From Proteocatella sphenisci DSM 23131 (lineage in GTDB: Bacteria > Bacillota > Clostridia > Peptostreptococcales > Filifactoraceae): 64,000 nt of DNA. The notes beneath the pieces are model-generated. The model saw nothing but the letters and a program-made list of their open reading frames with translations. It made no database searches and was not told the DNA's origin. A program made the position numbers and the translations under genes. Numbering within the stretch: the first letter of the stretch is position 1; each line of letters opens with the position of its first letter. The DNA lies in NCBI RefSeq assembly GCF_000423525.1, contig NZ_AUID01000010.1:26873-90872 (forward strand), in the 5' to 3' direction. This document shows, piece by piece, positions 26,233-35,090 of the stretch.

Positions 26233-26682
26233 GTGAAAAAATTTACGTTTGGACTAGACACTGTGCTCGGATATAAAAACCAGGTACTTTCGAATCTCAA
26301 AATGGAACATGGAAAAATAATTACAGAACTCAATCAACATGAGAATCAAATGCAAGACCTGAAGATAAAATATGAGAGTCTGAGAAATGAATTTAACGAA
26401 AAAAAACTCTCAGGAATGACCATAATGGAAGCCAGGACATTTCAGCTATATCTGAGCCAGATTGAAAACCAGATAAAAATTCAGGCTCAAAAGATAGAAG
26501 AAGTAAAAAAAAGAGAAGAAAAAAAGAGAAGAGAGGTTGTGGAGTCCAAAACCGAGTCGGCAGCCATAGAAAAACTCAGAGAAAAAAAGAAAATCAACTA
26601 TGATGCAGGTGTGAAAAAAAGTGAAGAACTCTTTATAGAAGAGTTTGTATCAAACGCATCAAGTACAATTGAAAGGAGGTGA
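26233..26682 (+). CDS. fliJ: Flagellar export protein FliJ
   Basis: A 149-residue, almost fully alpha-helical coiled-coil protein beginning MKKFTFGLDTVLGYKNQ, the usual FliJ opening. GTG start with AGGAGATAAG upstream. It sits between fliI and fliK as expected for the FliJ gating and chaperone-escort protein. Confidence 0.87.
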   Translation: MKKFTFGLDTVLGYKNQVLSNLKMEHGKIITELNQHENQMQDLKIKYESLRNEFNEKKLSGMTIMEARTFQLYLSQIENQIKIQAQKIEEVKKREEKKRREVVESKTESAAIEKLREKKKINYDAGVKKSEELFIEEFVSNASSTIERR

Positions 26683-26687
26683 GAAAG

Positions 26688-27908
26688 ATGAATACGAAAA
26701 GCATAGAAATATCAGCAAAACCTATGAATAAACTCGCAAAAAAAGAAACAATACCAAAAAACGAAGGCAGTGACTTCAGAGACATTTTGAATCAAAGCTC
26801 TAATACAAATTCCAAGGCGCCTTCAGCAGAAAAACCTGACGATTCAAACAGACCAGAGAAGTTGCCAGAAAACCAGGAATCAGGTAATTCAGAAGCTGGA
26901 GATATCAAAGAAAATGTAAATGTTTCGGGTGAGGAAATTCAAAAAAAATCGAGCCAGGACATATCATCAGATTCGTCAGCAGTGATAAATCCTATGTCCG
27001 CTATGCAGCCTCAGCTAAGGCCAGAAATAAAGACTGTAGCTGTTGAAGATGGAAAGATAAGCATGTCAGTTCTGGAAAATGCAGAATTAAATATTAACAG
27101 CAAATCTGCACAAGCTTCTCAGGCTCAGGAAATCAATATGGCCCTTACAGAAAAAACCATTAAAAATCCTCCTGCAAATGGAGCTGATCAGCCAAAATCA
27201 GAAGCAGAGACAAAAGCTGGACTGGCCCAGGCATCTGAAATTCAAAAATCCATTCCATCAGCAAGGCCTTTACAGCAATCAGAAGGAACGTCTTCCCAGC
27301 AAGATGAAGAAGCTCAAAGTACAAAAACTTCAGAAAAAGCTTTATCAACAGGTGATTCTCCAAAAGCAGGATCAGATAAGGATGAAGCAATAACTCAAGA
27401 TCTCAGAGCCACTGCAAAAAACCAGCAAGATGGCCAGATGCAAGTCATAAAGGTAAAAGTTGGAGATGCACAAAAGGCGGGCTCTGCAGAATTTACAAAG
27501 CAAATAGCCAAAAACATAGACATAAAAGGTAATGGGGACAAGTCATACGAGCTTGAGCTGGATCCACAAAACCTGGGCAAGATAAAGGTAAACATAAGCT
27601 TTGAACAAGGGCAGACAAATATTTCACTTACATGTACAAATCCGAGGACAGCAGGACTTCTTGCAGAAAATGCCTCAATGCTTGCGCAGATAATTCAGGA
27701 AAGTAATGGAACAACAGCCTCAGTAAATGTACAAGAAGAAAGCGGATACCTGAGCCAGGAAAAAGATGAAAATCAAAATCAGCAAAGTCGTCAACACGGT
27801 GAAAACCAGAGAAACGATGACAGTGAAGAATTTGCAGATCAGATGAAACTTGGTCTTTGGGAAATAGAAAACCTCAAGAGACAGTACCAGATGTCTCAGA
27901 CAAGTTAA
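26688..27908 (+). CDS. fliK: Flagellar hook-length control protein FliK
   Basis: A 406-residue secreted ruler protein. The first ~260 residues are low-complexity (Ser, Lys, Gln, Asn, Ala), as usual for FliK, and the C-terminal core shows ELELDPQNLGKIKVNISFEQG (about residues 287-306 in part), the FliK substrate-specificity domain that meets FlhB. ATG 26688 lies six bases after GGAGGTGA; a GTG at 26679 is inside that site. A second FliK-like gene is at 52354 on the other strand. Confidence 0.87.
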   Translation: MNTKSIEISAKPMNKLAKKETIPKNEGSDFRDILNQSSNTNSKAPSAEKPDDSNRPEKLPENQESGNSEAGDIKENVNVSGEEIQKKSSQDISSDSSAVINPMSAMQPQLRPEIKTVAVEDGKISMSVLENAELNINSKSAQASQAQEINMALTEKTIKNPPANGADQPKSEAETKAGLAQASEIQKSIPSARPLQQSEGTSSQQDEEAQSTKTSEKALSTGDSPKAGSDKDEAITQDLRATAKNQQDGQMQVIKVKVGDAQKAGSAEFTKQIAKNIDIKGNGDKSYELELDPQNLGKIKVNISFEQGQTNISLTCTNPRTAGLLAENASMLAQIIQESNGTTASVNVQEESGYLSQEKDENQNQQSRQHGENQRNDDSEEFADQMKLGLWEIENLKRQYQMSQTS

Positions 27909-27921
27909 AGGAGAATAGAAA

Positions 27922-28380
27922 ATGGCAGATATAGGAGCAGTAGGAGCCGCATCAAGTCAAGTGCAACAGAGCAAGTCAAACACAAAAACCACACTTGATA
28001 TGGATGACTTCTTAAAACTTATAGTAAAGCAACTTCAAAATCAGGACATGATGAACCCTATGGACGATGCAGCCATGATGAACCAGATGGTACAGATGGC
28101 AACCGTAAATGCTATGAGTACCATGGCAGATGCTTCAGTAACCAGCTATGCAGCATCACTTGTTGGAAAAGAAGTCACTGTAACAGAACCAGGACCAGAT
28201 GGAAAAATAAAAGAAATATCGGGAAATGTAACAGGAACGGCAGTATATGGTGGAAAACAGGTAATATTTGTAAATGACAAAACTTACTACCTGACAGAGA
28301 TTATGGCAGTAGGGAAATTGCCAGCTAAGGAAGAAACAAAACCAGAGCCAGAACCAGAACCAGAAACAATAATTGAGTAA
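27922..28380 (+). CDS. flgD: Flagellar hook capping protein FlgD
   Basis: A 152-residue hook-cap scaffold. The N-terminal block DMDDFLKLIVKQLQNQDMMN (about 27-46) is the FlgD family motif; the C-terminal half is short and ends in a KPEPEPEPE tail, so the beta-rich domain seen in longer FlgD proteins is reduced. AAAGGAG precedes the ATG. Confidence 0.9.
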   Translation: MADIGAVGAASSQVQQSKSNTKTTLDMDDFLKLIVKQLQNQDMMNPMDDAAMMNQMVQMATVNAMSTMADASVTSYAASLVGKEVTVTEPGPDGKIKEISGNVTGTAVYGGKQVIFVNDKTYYLTEIMAVGKLPAKEETKPEPEPEPETIIE

Positions 28381-28409
28381 GGAAACTCAAAAAATGGGAG
28401 TGATAATAA

Positions 28410-28784
28410 TTGATAAAAGGTGTAAACAGCTCTAATCCGGTAAAGGAAAGAATCATAAACGAAAGACTTGGTTACGTCAACAGGAGCAATGACTTTGGTA
28501 AGATACTAAGAGACCAGATAAAAGAAAGTTCAGAGCTCAAATTCTCCAAACATGCTCAAGAAAGAGCAGCACAAAGAGGAATCGATGTAACTCCAAAACT
28601 AATGGATGATCTTCAAAACGCAGTAGAAAAGGCCAAGGAAAAAGGTGCAAGAGAGCTTGCTATAATAGGGAGTAACGAGGCATTTATAGTAAACGTGACA
28701 AACGGAGTAGTAGTTACTACCATGTCATCACTGGAAATGAAGAACAATATATTTACTAATATTGATAGCGCTGTAATAATTTAG
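28410..28784 (+). CDS. Flagellar operon protein of the TIGR02530 type
   Basis: A 124-residue protein of the short family found between flgD and flgE in Firmicutes (TIGR02530). The conserved core is FSKHAQERAAQRGIDVTPK followed by AKEKGARELAIIGSNEAFIV. Its exact role is not established. TTG start at 28410, six bases after GGGAGTGA. The following 70 bases to flgE contain a possible structured leader. Confidence 0.85.
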   Translation: MIKGVNSSNPVKERIINERLGYVNRSNDFGKILRDQIKESSELKFSKHAQERAAQRGIDVTPKLMDDLQNAVEKAKEKGARELAIIGSNEAFIVNVTNGVVVTTMSSLEMKNNIFTNIDSAVII

Positions 28785-28839
28785 GCTGGACCGTAAGGAA
28801 GCCCCCTGCAGTTGTCCGAATGACAAGGCAGTATACAGC
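28785..28839 (+). promoter_or_regulatory. Possible structured RNA leader in front of flgE
   Basis: A GC-richer patch inside an AT-rich operon. CTGC (28806-28809) pairs with GCAG (28828-28831) around a TTGTC-cgaat-GACAA hairpin (28812-28826), and GCTG (28785-28788) can pair with CAGC (28836-28839) to close it. The flgE ribosome binding site (AAAGG) lies just 3' of it. I do not match it to a known RNA family. Confidence 0.4.
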
Positions 28840-28855
28840 ATGAAAGGAAACAAAA

Positions 28856-29761
28856 ATGATTAAATCAATGTTTTCAGGAGTATCAGGACTAAGAGCCCAT
28901 CAGGCAAAGATGGACGTAATAGGTAACAATATAGCCAATGTAAACACATTTGGCTACAAGGCAGGAAGAGCTACATTTAAAGAGTCCATATATCAGACTA
29001 TGAGCGGCTCAAGTGATGGAACAGACACATTTGGAGGAAAAAACCCCTCTCAGGTAGGATATGGATCTCAGATAGGCTCCGTAGATCTTATGTTTTCATC
29101 AGGAAGCTATGCACCTACAGACAGCCCGACAGATTGTATGATAGATGGAAACGGATTCTTCCTGGTTGGGACAAAGGATTTGGCAGGAATAAATACCGGT
29201 CAGGAGAATCCGGCCGATTCTGATGTTAATGCCCTTACGCTCACAAGGGTTGGAGATTTTAGATTTGATGGAGATGGATATCTGGTGGATTCAAACAGCA
29301 ATATCGTTTTCGGATTTGTTCCAGTAGAAGGTGGAACCATCGAAGCAGAAACAGAACTGAATCCTATAAGGATACCAGCAGGTGAAACAGAAGCTACACG
29401 TAAAAATATTAACAGCATAAGGATAGACGATAAGGGAAATGTGATAGGAATAGATGCAGATACTAATGAACCTATAACTATAGCTAAGATTGCGATAGCA
29501 AACGTTCCAAACCCTAATGCCCTGGAAAAATCTCAGGGACCGTATTACAAGATAGTATCAAATACAGGAGATGCAGTAGCATTTGGAGCCGGAGACGGTG
29601 GAACAGGCCTTATGATATCAAACGGACTTGAAATGGCCAACGTGGATCTTGCAAAAGAATTTTCAGAGATGATAACTACCCAAAGAGGTTTCCAGGCAAA
29701 TACTAGAATAGTAACAGTATCAGATGAAATGCTTCAAGAATTAATATCTATGAAGAGATAA
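28856..29761 (+). CDS. flgE: Flagellar hook protein FlgE
   Basis: A 301-residue hook subunit, short for FlgE (often 390 or more), implying a reduced surface domain. N-terminal MIKSMFSGVSGLRAHQAKMD and VIGNNIANVNTFGYKAGR are diagnostic, and the C-terminal NVDLAKEFSEMITTQRGFQA helix is the assembly domain. It is flanked by RNA hairpins on both sides, which may help its mRNA accumulate. Confidence 0.92.
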   Translation: MIKSMFSGVSGLRAHQAKMDVIGNNIANVNTFGYKAGRATFKESIYQTMSGSSDGTDTFGGKNPSQVGYGSQIGSVDLMFSSGSYAPTDSPTDCMIDGNGFFLVGTKDLAGINTGQENPADSDVNALTLTRVGDFRFDGDGYLVDSNSNIVFGFVPVEGGTIEAETELNPIRIPAGETEATRKNINSIRIDDKGNVIGIDADTNEPITIAKIAIANVPNPNALEKSQGPYYKIVSNTGDAVAFGAGDGGTGLMISNGLEMANVDLAKEFSEMITTQRGFQANTRIVTVSDEMLQELISMKR

Positions 29762-29772
29762 TACATTATTGG

Positions 29773-29794
29773 CGGGAGGTTAATAAAACTCCCG
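29773..29794 (+). other. Stem-loop between flgE and flbD
   Basis: CGGGAG (29773-29778) and CTCCCG (29789-29794) can pair across a 10-base loop. There is no T-run after it, so it is not a standard terminator; it may stabilise the flgE transcript end or mark a processing site. Confidence 0.5.
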
Positions 29795-29843
29795 GAAAAT
29801 ACATAACAAATCCATCCTTATTACAAAAAAAGGGGCGTTTGCC

Positions 29844-30047
29844 ATGATAAAATTAACCAAGCTTAACAACGAAGAATTTGTAATCAACTGTGCGCAGATA
29901 ATGACTATAGATATAATACCGGAATCAAAAATAACTCTCATGAACAAAGAACATTTTATAGTATTGGAGAGTATTGATGAAATCATAGAAAAAACTATTG
30001 AATACAACCGGTCCATAATGGATATAAGACAGGGCAATATGATATAA
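29844..30047 (+). CDS. flbD: FlbD/SwrD family flagellar protein
   Basis: A 67-residue protein starting MIKLTKLNNEEFVINCAQI, typical of the FlbD/SwrD family found directly before motA in Firmicute flagellar operons. In Bacillus subtilis SwrD increases motor torque. GGGGCG lies upstream of the ATG. Confidence 0.88.
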   Translation: MIKLTKLNNEEFVINCAQIMTIDIIPESKITLMNKEHFIVLESIDEIIEKTIEYNRSIMDIRQGNMI

Positions 30048-30071
30048 GACATTTAATTTGGAGGGAAAATA

Positions 30072-30899
30072 ATGGATGTAACAATGTTTATTGGAATGGC
30101 AATCGCAATGGTGCTGATGGTGTTTGGTATGGGGCTCAAAAACCTGGCTAACTTTGTAGATATGCAGAGTTTTATTATAGTAATAATAGGAACAGTAGCT
30201 GCACTATTTGCGGGTTTTGGGATCAAATCTTTTAAACAGTTGCCAAAACATATTAAACTTATAATGTCCAAGGATAGATACAATGCTAAGGAATGCATAA
30301 CTCAGATAGTAGACATGGCTCAGGTAGCCCGGAAAAAAGGACTTCTTGCACTTGAAGAAGAATCCAAGAAAATTGAAGATCCATTTTTCAAGCAGAGTCT
30401 GATACTTATAGTAGACGTCCCCGATGCATCAAGAATAAAAGAAATGCTTGAAAATGAGCTGCTTTATCTGGATGAAAGGCATGCAAAGACGGTAACATTT
30501 TATGAAACTGGAGAAGCCCTTGCGCCTGCATTTGGTATGATAGGAACGCTGATTGGACTTGTTAACATGCTAAAGAGTATGTCCATGGACTCGGGCGGAA
30601 GCAGCAGCATAGGAGAAGACATGTCGGTGGCACTGATCACTACGCTTTATGGAGTTATATTTGCAAACATAGTATTTGGCCCCATAGTGAGAAGGCTCAA
30701 GCAGAAACATGACGAAGAGATACTCTTTAAAAATATTATAATAGAAGGAGTGCTCGCTATTCAGGCGGGAGATAATCCAAAATTCCTCAATGAAAAACTG
30801 ACATCTTATCTGGCACATTACGAAAGATCAGATGGTGGGGGAGATGAAGGCGGAGAGAAATCTCCTAAAGCTAAAAAAGGAAAAAAGTCAAAGGAATAG
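30072..30899 (+). CDS. motA: Flagellar motor stator protein MotA
   Basis: A 275-residue membrane protein with four membrane segments: two near the N-terminus (about 2-22 and 30-52) and two after the cytoplasmic loop (about 150-205). The block APAFGMIGTLIGLVNML contains the conserved channel Pro/Gly region. The C-terminus is a Lys-rich tail. Forms the proton- or sodium-driven stator with MotB next door. GGAGGGA precedes the ATG. Confidence 0.93.
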   Translation: MDVTMFIGMAIAMVLMVFGMGLKNLANFVDMQSFIIVIIGTVAALFAGFGIKSFKQLPKHIKLIMSKDRYNAKECITQIVDMAQVARKKGLLALEEESKKIEDPFFKQSLILIVDVPDASRIKEMLENELLYLDERHAKTVTFYETGEALAPAFGMIGTLIGLVNMLKSMSMDSGGSSSIGEDMSVALITTLYGVIFANIVFGPIVRRLKQKHDEEILFKNIIIEGVLAIQAGDNPKFLNEKLTSYLAHYERSDGGGDEGGEKSPKAKKGKKSKE

Positions 30900-30911
30900 G
30901 GGGATAATAGT

Positions 30912-31667
30912 TTGAAGAAAAAGGTAAGACCACCGGAAGACAAAGGGAAATGGCTGACCACGTACTCAGACACCATAACCCTGCTGATGTGCTTTTTTGT
31001 ACTCCTTTATTCAATAAGCTCGGTAGATGCTGCAAAATGGGAGATAGTTGTAAAGAGTTTTAATCCAGACGCAGCAGCGACATCTCAGATAGTAACAGAT
31101 CAGACAGAGACAGCCGGAGACAATGACGTAGAAGGAAGTACCTCACCAGCTATAGTAGATGAATTTGATGAACTTTACTATTCACTTAAAAAAGAAGTTG
31201 AGTTGCAGCAGCTTGAAGCGGATGTGGAGATAATAAAAGGAGATGGATTCACCTTTATTACATTTAGAAATAATATATTTTTTAATGGAGACAGCTATAT
31301 TCTCAGAGAAAATGGAAAAATTATACTTGACAGCCTTGCAAGAATAGTAAAAGGTTCGTCCAAAACTATAGGAGAAATTCAGATACTGGGCCATACATCT
31401 CAGGCGAGGCCAAATGAGACCAATGATGTAAAATTTGATAGATTCCTTGCATCCAACAGAGCTACAGAGGTCCTTACATACATCCAGATGAAGGATGTAA
31501 TAGAACCTTCCAAGCTTGTGGCCAGCTCTTATGGGCAATTCAGGCCAGTGAGTCCATTTGATACAACAGAAAATAGAGCTAAAAACAGGAGAGTAGAAAT
31601 TGTAATTACTAAAAATGACGCGGTGACCAGAGCACTGGATGAATATTATGAAGAAGTCTACAGTTAA
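30912..31667 (+). CDS. motB: Flagellar motor stator protein MotB
   Basis: A 251-residue stator protein with one membrane segment carrying the ion-binding Asp (WLTTYSDTITLLMCFFVLLY, about residues 13-32) and an OmpA-like peptidoglycan-binding domain (about 130-245; ILGHTSQ, FLASNRATEVLTYI, NRRVEI). TTG start at 30912 with AGGGGGATA upstream. fliL, usually next, is absent; fliM follows. Confidence 0.93.
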   Translation: MKKKVRPPEDKGKWLTTYSDTITLLMCFFVLLYSISSVDAAKWEIVVKSFNPDAAATSQIVTDQTETAGDNDVEGSTSPAIVDEFDELYYSLKKEVELQQLEADVEIIKGDGFTFITFRNNIFFNGDSYILRENGKIILDSLARIVKGSSKTIGEIQILGHTSQARPNETNDVKFDRFLASNRATEVLTYIQMKDVIEPSKLVASSYGQFRPVSPFDTTENRAKNRRVEIVITKNDAVTRALDEYYEEVYS

Positions 31668-31690
31668 AGGGAAGGGGCGGTGAGAATCAG

Positions 31691-32686
31691 ATGTCAGAAA
31701 TATTATCTCAGAACCAGATAGACTTGATACTAAACTCCATGAAAGATGGAGGAGACAACAAACAAAAGGATCTTGAGCCTGAAGTTAAAAAAGAAGAGCT
31801 GGGATACAAGAAATATGATTTTTACAGCCCAAAAAAATTCACAAGAGACAAGCTTAAGCTCATAAATAATATATATGATAATTACTCAAGGATACTCGCT
31901 ACAAAGGTAAACAACCTTTTCAGGACTTCGGGAGAATTCGAGGTCGTAGGAGTAGAGGAACAACGTTATTACGAATTTAGCAATGCTGTAAATGACAACG
32001 ACATACTTTCTTTTGTAGAGCTTGACCTCAAAAATCCTAAAAAAGGAGCGCCCATACTTATACACGCAAACAACCGTATGATGCTGGGTATGATAGACAG
32101 AATTCTGGGTGGTGAAGGAGATGAGATTGACATAGATACAGACTACAAGTATACTGATGTAGAAATATCTCTTTATGATCATATAATGTCTAAACTGACA
32201 CCCAATATGAAAGAAGCATGGGCAAATTATATAGATGGAAGTTTCAATTACATGTATTCCAGAATAAACCAGAACGTGGGTCAGGTAATTGGAATGGACG
32301 AAACTGTTGTAATAGTTATAATAAGTGCAACAATGGGGACCATAGAAGGTAAATTGACTGTGTGCATTCCCGGTACCCTGCTTTCACTGATATTCGAAGC
32401 TCATGAAAATGAAAATATGAAAAAAAGAGGGGACAAGGACAGCGATGAGGATGAGATAATACTCGACAATGTCAAAACATCTGAAATGGAGATAAAGGTA
32501 AAATTTGGATCCGGCGAGATGAGGATGCGCGATGCCTATACTCTAAAGGTTGGAGACACTATAAACCTTGGGAGATCAAAAGACTCTGAAGTGTATATGT
32601 ATGTAGATGACAATCTGTGGTTTACAGGAAATCTTGGAGTCCACAAAAAAAATGTGGCTGTCAAGGTAAAAGATATAAAGCAGTAG
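31691..32686 (+). CDS. fliM: Flagellar motor switch protein FliM
   Basis: A 331-residue C-ring protein. The N-terminal SEILSQNQIDLILNSM is the CheY-P-binding peptide, the middle is the CheC-like domain, and the C-terminus (from about 255) is a SpoA domain that pairs with the SpoA domain of FliY. GGAAGGGGCGGTGA precedes the ATG. The next gene is cheY, its binding partner. Confidence 0.93.
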   Translation: MSEILSQNQIDLILNSMKDGGDNKQKDLEPEVKKEELGYKKYDFYSPKKFTRDKLKLINNIYDNYSRILATKVNNLFRTSGEFEVVGVEEQRYYEFSNAVNDNDILSFVELDLKNPKKGAPILIHANNRMMLGMIDRILGGEGDEIDIDTDYKYTDVEISLYDHIMSKLTPNMKEAWANYIDGSFNYMYSRINQNVGQVIGMDETVVIVIISATMGTIEGKLTVCIPGTLLSLIFEAHENENMKKRGDKDSDEDEIILDNVKTSEMEIKVKFGSGEMRMRDAYTLKVGDTINLGRSKDSEVYMYVDDNLWFTGNLGVHKKNVAVKVKDIKQ

Positions 32687-32731
32687 TATAAATTTGAAAT
32701 TGACTAACGAAGATAAGGAAGGTAAAAAAAA

Positions 32732-33091
32732 ATGGCTAAATTATTATTGGTAGATGACGCAGCATTCATGAGAATGGTAGTTAAGGACACTCTTACAAAG
32801 AATGGATTCACAGATTTGTATGAGGCAGCAGACGGACTTGAGGCAGTAGAAAAATACAAAGAGATACTTCCAGACCTTGTTATAATGGATATAACAATGC
32901 CTAACATGGATGGACTTGAGGCCCTTAAAAAAATAAAAGGGGAATTTCCTGAGGCAAAGATAATAATGTGTTCAGCTATGGGACAAGAAGCAATGGTAGT
33001 GGAAGCCATAAAGTCAGGCGCAAAAGACTTTATAGTAAAACCATTCAAACCAGACAGAATACTTAAGGCAGTGCAGCAAATACTTGGATAA
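32732..33091 (+). CDS. cheY: Chemotaxis response regulator CheY
   Basis: A 119-residue single receiver domain. Acidic pocket LLVDDAAF, phospho-acceptor Asp in LVIMDITMPNMDG, Thr/Ser position MCSAMG, and Lys in IVKPF are all present. AAGGAAGG precedes the ATG. Placed between fliM and flgC; in most Firmicutes it follows fliY. Confidence 0.95.
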   Translation: MAKLLLVDDAAFMRMVVKDTLTKNGFTDLYEAADGLEAVEKYKEILPDLVIMDITMPNMDGLEALKKIKGEFPEAKIIMCSAMGQEAMVVEAIKSGAKDFIVKPFKPDRILKAVQQILG

Positions 33092-33119
33092 AAGCAAACT
33101 CTTTGAGTAAGGAGGAAAC

Positions 33120-33560
33120 ATGTCTTTTTTAAGCTCCATGAATATAAGCGCTTCTGGGCTCACAGCTCAGAAACAAAGACTTGATATAATAGCAGAAAAT
33201 ATAACTAACATAAACACCACAAGAACAGAAGGTGGAGGACCATACCAGAGAAAAATGGTTGTTTTCCAGCCAATAGACCAGCAGGATTTTAAAAGTGTAC
33301 TGAGCAGGACGGCAAGAGAAAATAATCAAAAAGGCGGAGTCCAGATAACTGAACTTGTAGAAGATACAAGAGAGTTTAAGTCAGTATATGACCCAGACCA
33401 TCCAGACGCTAACGCAGATGGATATGTAATGATGCCAAATGTGGACCTCATTAAGGAGACTGTAGACAGTATGTCTGCCACAAGATCCTATGATGCAAAT
33501 ATTACTGCTTTTAATGCAATCAAGATGATGGCAACCAAAGCATTAGAAATAGGAAGATAG
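33120..33560 (+). CDS. flgC: Flagellar basal-body rod protein FlgC, displaced from flgB
   Basis: A 146-residue proximal rod protein. N-terminal SSMNISASGLTAQKQRLDII with ENITNINTTRTEGGGPYQRK, and the C-terminal PNVDLIKETVDSMSATRSYD assembly helix, are typical of FlgC. The open frame starts at ATG 33120 with AAGGAGGA upstream. Its position between cheY and fliY, 12 kb from flgB, is unusual; it is intact and shares the local codon use, so an old rearrangement is more likely than recent transfer. Confidence 0.92.
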   Translation: MSFLSSMNISASGLTAQKQRLDIIAENITNINTTRTEGGGPYQRKMVVFQPIDQQDFKSVLSRTARENNQKGGVQITELVEDTREFKSVYDPDHPDANADGYVMMPNVDLIKETVDSMSATRSYDANITAFNAIKMMATKALEIGR

Positions 33561-33607
33561 TCTAAAAGACACAGTGAACGCAGAAATATTAAAAGCAGGA
33601 GGATAAG

Positions 33608-34699
33608 ATGAGCCATGATAAGTTAAATCCTATAGAGATAGATGCAATAGGAGAAATAATAAACATAAGTTTGGGAGCCTCAGCGACAGCCGTGGCTACA
33701 ATGCTTGACAGAAGAGTCGATATAACAACTCCAAATGTCAAGGTGGTTACCTTTGATGAATTCGAATTTAAGAGACTCGAACCAGCTATAGGAGTTGAAA
33801 TAACCTACACTCACGGACTTTCAGGAAACAATGTCATGATAATCAAGAAGATGGATGTCAAGACAATAGTAGAGATTCTGATGGGGAGTGAAATTCCAGA
33901 CGAAGAATTTGAGATGAATGAGCTTTATGTGAGCGCCATATGCGAGGTAATGAACCAGATGATGGGAGCTTCGGCTACTGCCATGTCTGAGTTCATAGGA
34001 GAAACAGTAAACATAACTACTCCCACATCTTTTGAGATAGAAAACTCGCAACAGTTTAAGGAAAAGTATTTTGAACCAGATGCTAATTTTGTAAGCATAG
34101 AATTCAGTCTTTCAATAGAAAATTCCATAAAGTGTGAATTTGTAAACCTTATGCCTATACCACTGGTTAAGATGCTGGTATCTCGGATGATACCAGATCA
34201 GTCAATGCTTGAAGACCCAGCACCAGTAGCTCCGCCGCAGGCAGCAATGCCGCAGACTCCAGCCGCACAACCGCAGGAAGCTCCTGTACAGCAGGAAGCT
34301 CCACCGACTCCGCCGCCGCAGCCACAGGTACCTCAGTATGAACAACCGGCAGCCGCGCAGAGGCAGGAACAGCCAACGGCAGCACCTCAGCCTAACAGAA
34401 CAATAGACGTAAAGCCAATACCGGCCGAGTCGTTTGCATCAAAAGATCCATCCAAAGAACTTGCAAAAGACAATCTGGAGCTTCTTATGGACGTACCTCT
34501 TGAAATTTCAGTTGAAATAGGACGAACAAGGAAACTGGTTAAGGAGATTGTAGAATTTACGCAAGGATCGCTCATAGTCCTGGACAAGTTGGCAGGAGAC
34601 CAGGTAGAAATCTATGCAAACGAAAGATGTATAGCAAGAGGAGATGTCGTTGTAGTAAATGACAACTTTGGAGTCAGGATAACAGAAATAGTAAAATAG
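33608..34699 (+). CDS. fliY: Flagellar switch protein and CheY-P phosphatase FliY (FliN fusion)
   Basis: A 363-residue protein with an N-terminal CheC-like phosphatase domain (about 1-200), a Pro/Gln/Ala-rich linker of about 70 residues (about 205-272) and a C-terminal FliN-type SpoA domain (about 285-360). Both phosphatase motifs look intact: IDAIGEIINISLG and VSAICEVMNQMMG (E-xx-N in each). It builds the C-ring with FliM and removes phosphate from CheY. AGGAGGA precedes the ATG. FliN as a separate gene is not seen. Confidence 0.93.
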   Translation: MSHDKLNPIEIDAIGEIINISLGASATAVATMLDRRVDITTPNVKVVTFDEFEFKRLEPAIGVEITYTHGLSGNNVMIIKKMDVKTIVEILMGSEIPDEEFEMNELYVSAICEVMNQMMGASATAMSEFIGETVNITTPTSFEIENSQQFKEKYFEPDANFVSIEFSLSIENSIKCEFVNLMPIPLVKMLVSRMIPDQSMLEDPAPVAPPQAAMPQTPAAQPQEAPVQQEAPPTPPPQPQVPQYEQPAAAQRQEQPTAAPQPNRTIDVKPIPAESFASKDPSKELAKDNLELLMDVPLEISVEIGRTRKLVKEIVEFTQGSLIVLDKLAGDQVEIYANERCIARGDVVVVNDNFGVRITEIVK

Positions 34700-34746
34700 T
34701 AAAATGATGTAAGGAAGTGAATGATATTTTAGGAGAAACTTCATCG

Positions 34747-35073
34747 ATGCTGGTTACCATGCTTATGCTGGCAGGGATACTATATCTCGCGTACAGAGTC
34801 AGCAAGTATGTGGGAACAGTCGCAGTAAGGCAGAGCCAGTCAAAATATATTAAGATTGCAGATATGATGTCTCTTGGTCAGGACAAGGCAATGGCAGTAA
34901 CTCAGGTAGGAAACAGGATTTTCCTTGTAGGAATAACCTCAGGGGCTATGACCAATCTTGCAGAGCTTTCCCCTGAAGATCTTACAGAACTTGAGTTACA
35001 GACTCTGGATATGCCGGATATAAAGGAAAAATTTGCAGACATAATCAAAAAGGTAAAGAATAAGAAAGAATAG
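34747..35073 (+). CDS. fliO: Flagellar biosynthetic protein FliO
   Basis: A 108-residue protein (from this start) with one N-terminal membrane segment (about 2-20) and a small cytoplasmic domain (YIKIADMMSLGQDKAMAVTQ then LVGITSGAM), matching FliO, an assembly helper for the export gate. I choose ATG 34747, ten bases after AGGAGA. A GTG at 34717 would add ten residues, but the only AAGGAA there touches the start codon. The start is uncertain; the family and its place before fliP are clear. Confidence 0.82.
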   Translation: MLVTMLMLAGILYLAYRVSKYVGTVAVRQSQSKYIKIADMMSLGQDKAMAVTQVGNRIFLVGITSGAMTNLAELSPEDLTELELQTLDMPDIKEKFADIIKKVKNKKE

Positions 35074-35090
35074 AGATTGAGGTATTATAA

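Noticed and set aside
34717..34746. GTG 34717 as the fliO start
   Set aside because: Its only binding-site candidate touches the start codon; ATG 34747 has AGGAGA at ten bases. Not excluded, since both leave the membrane segment intact.
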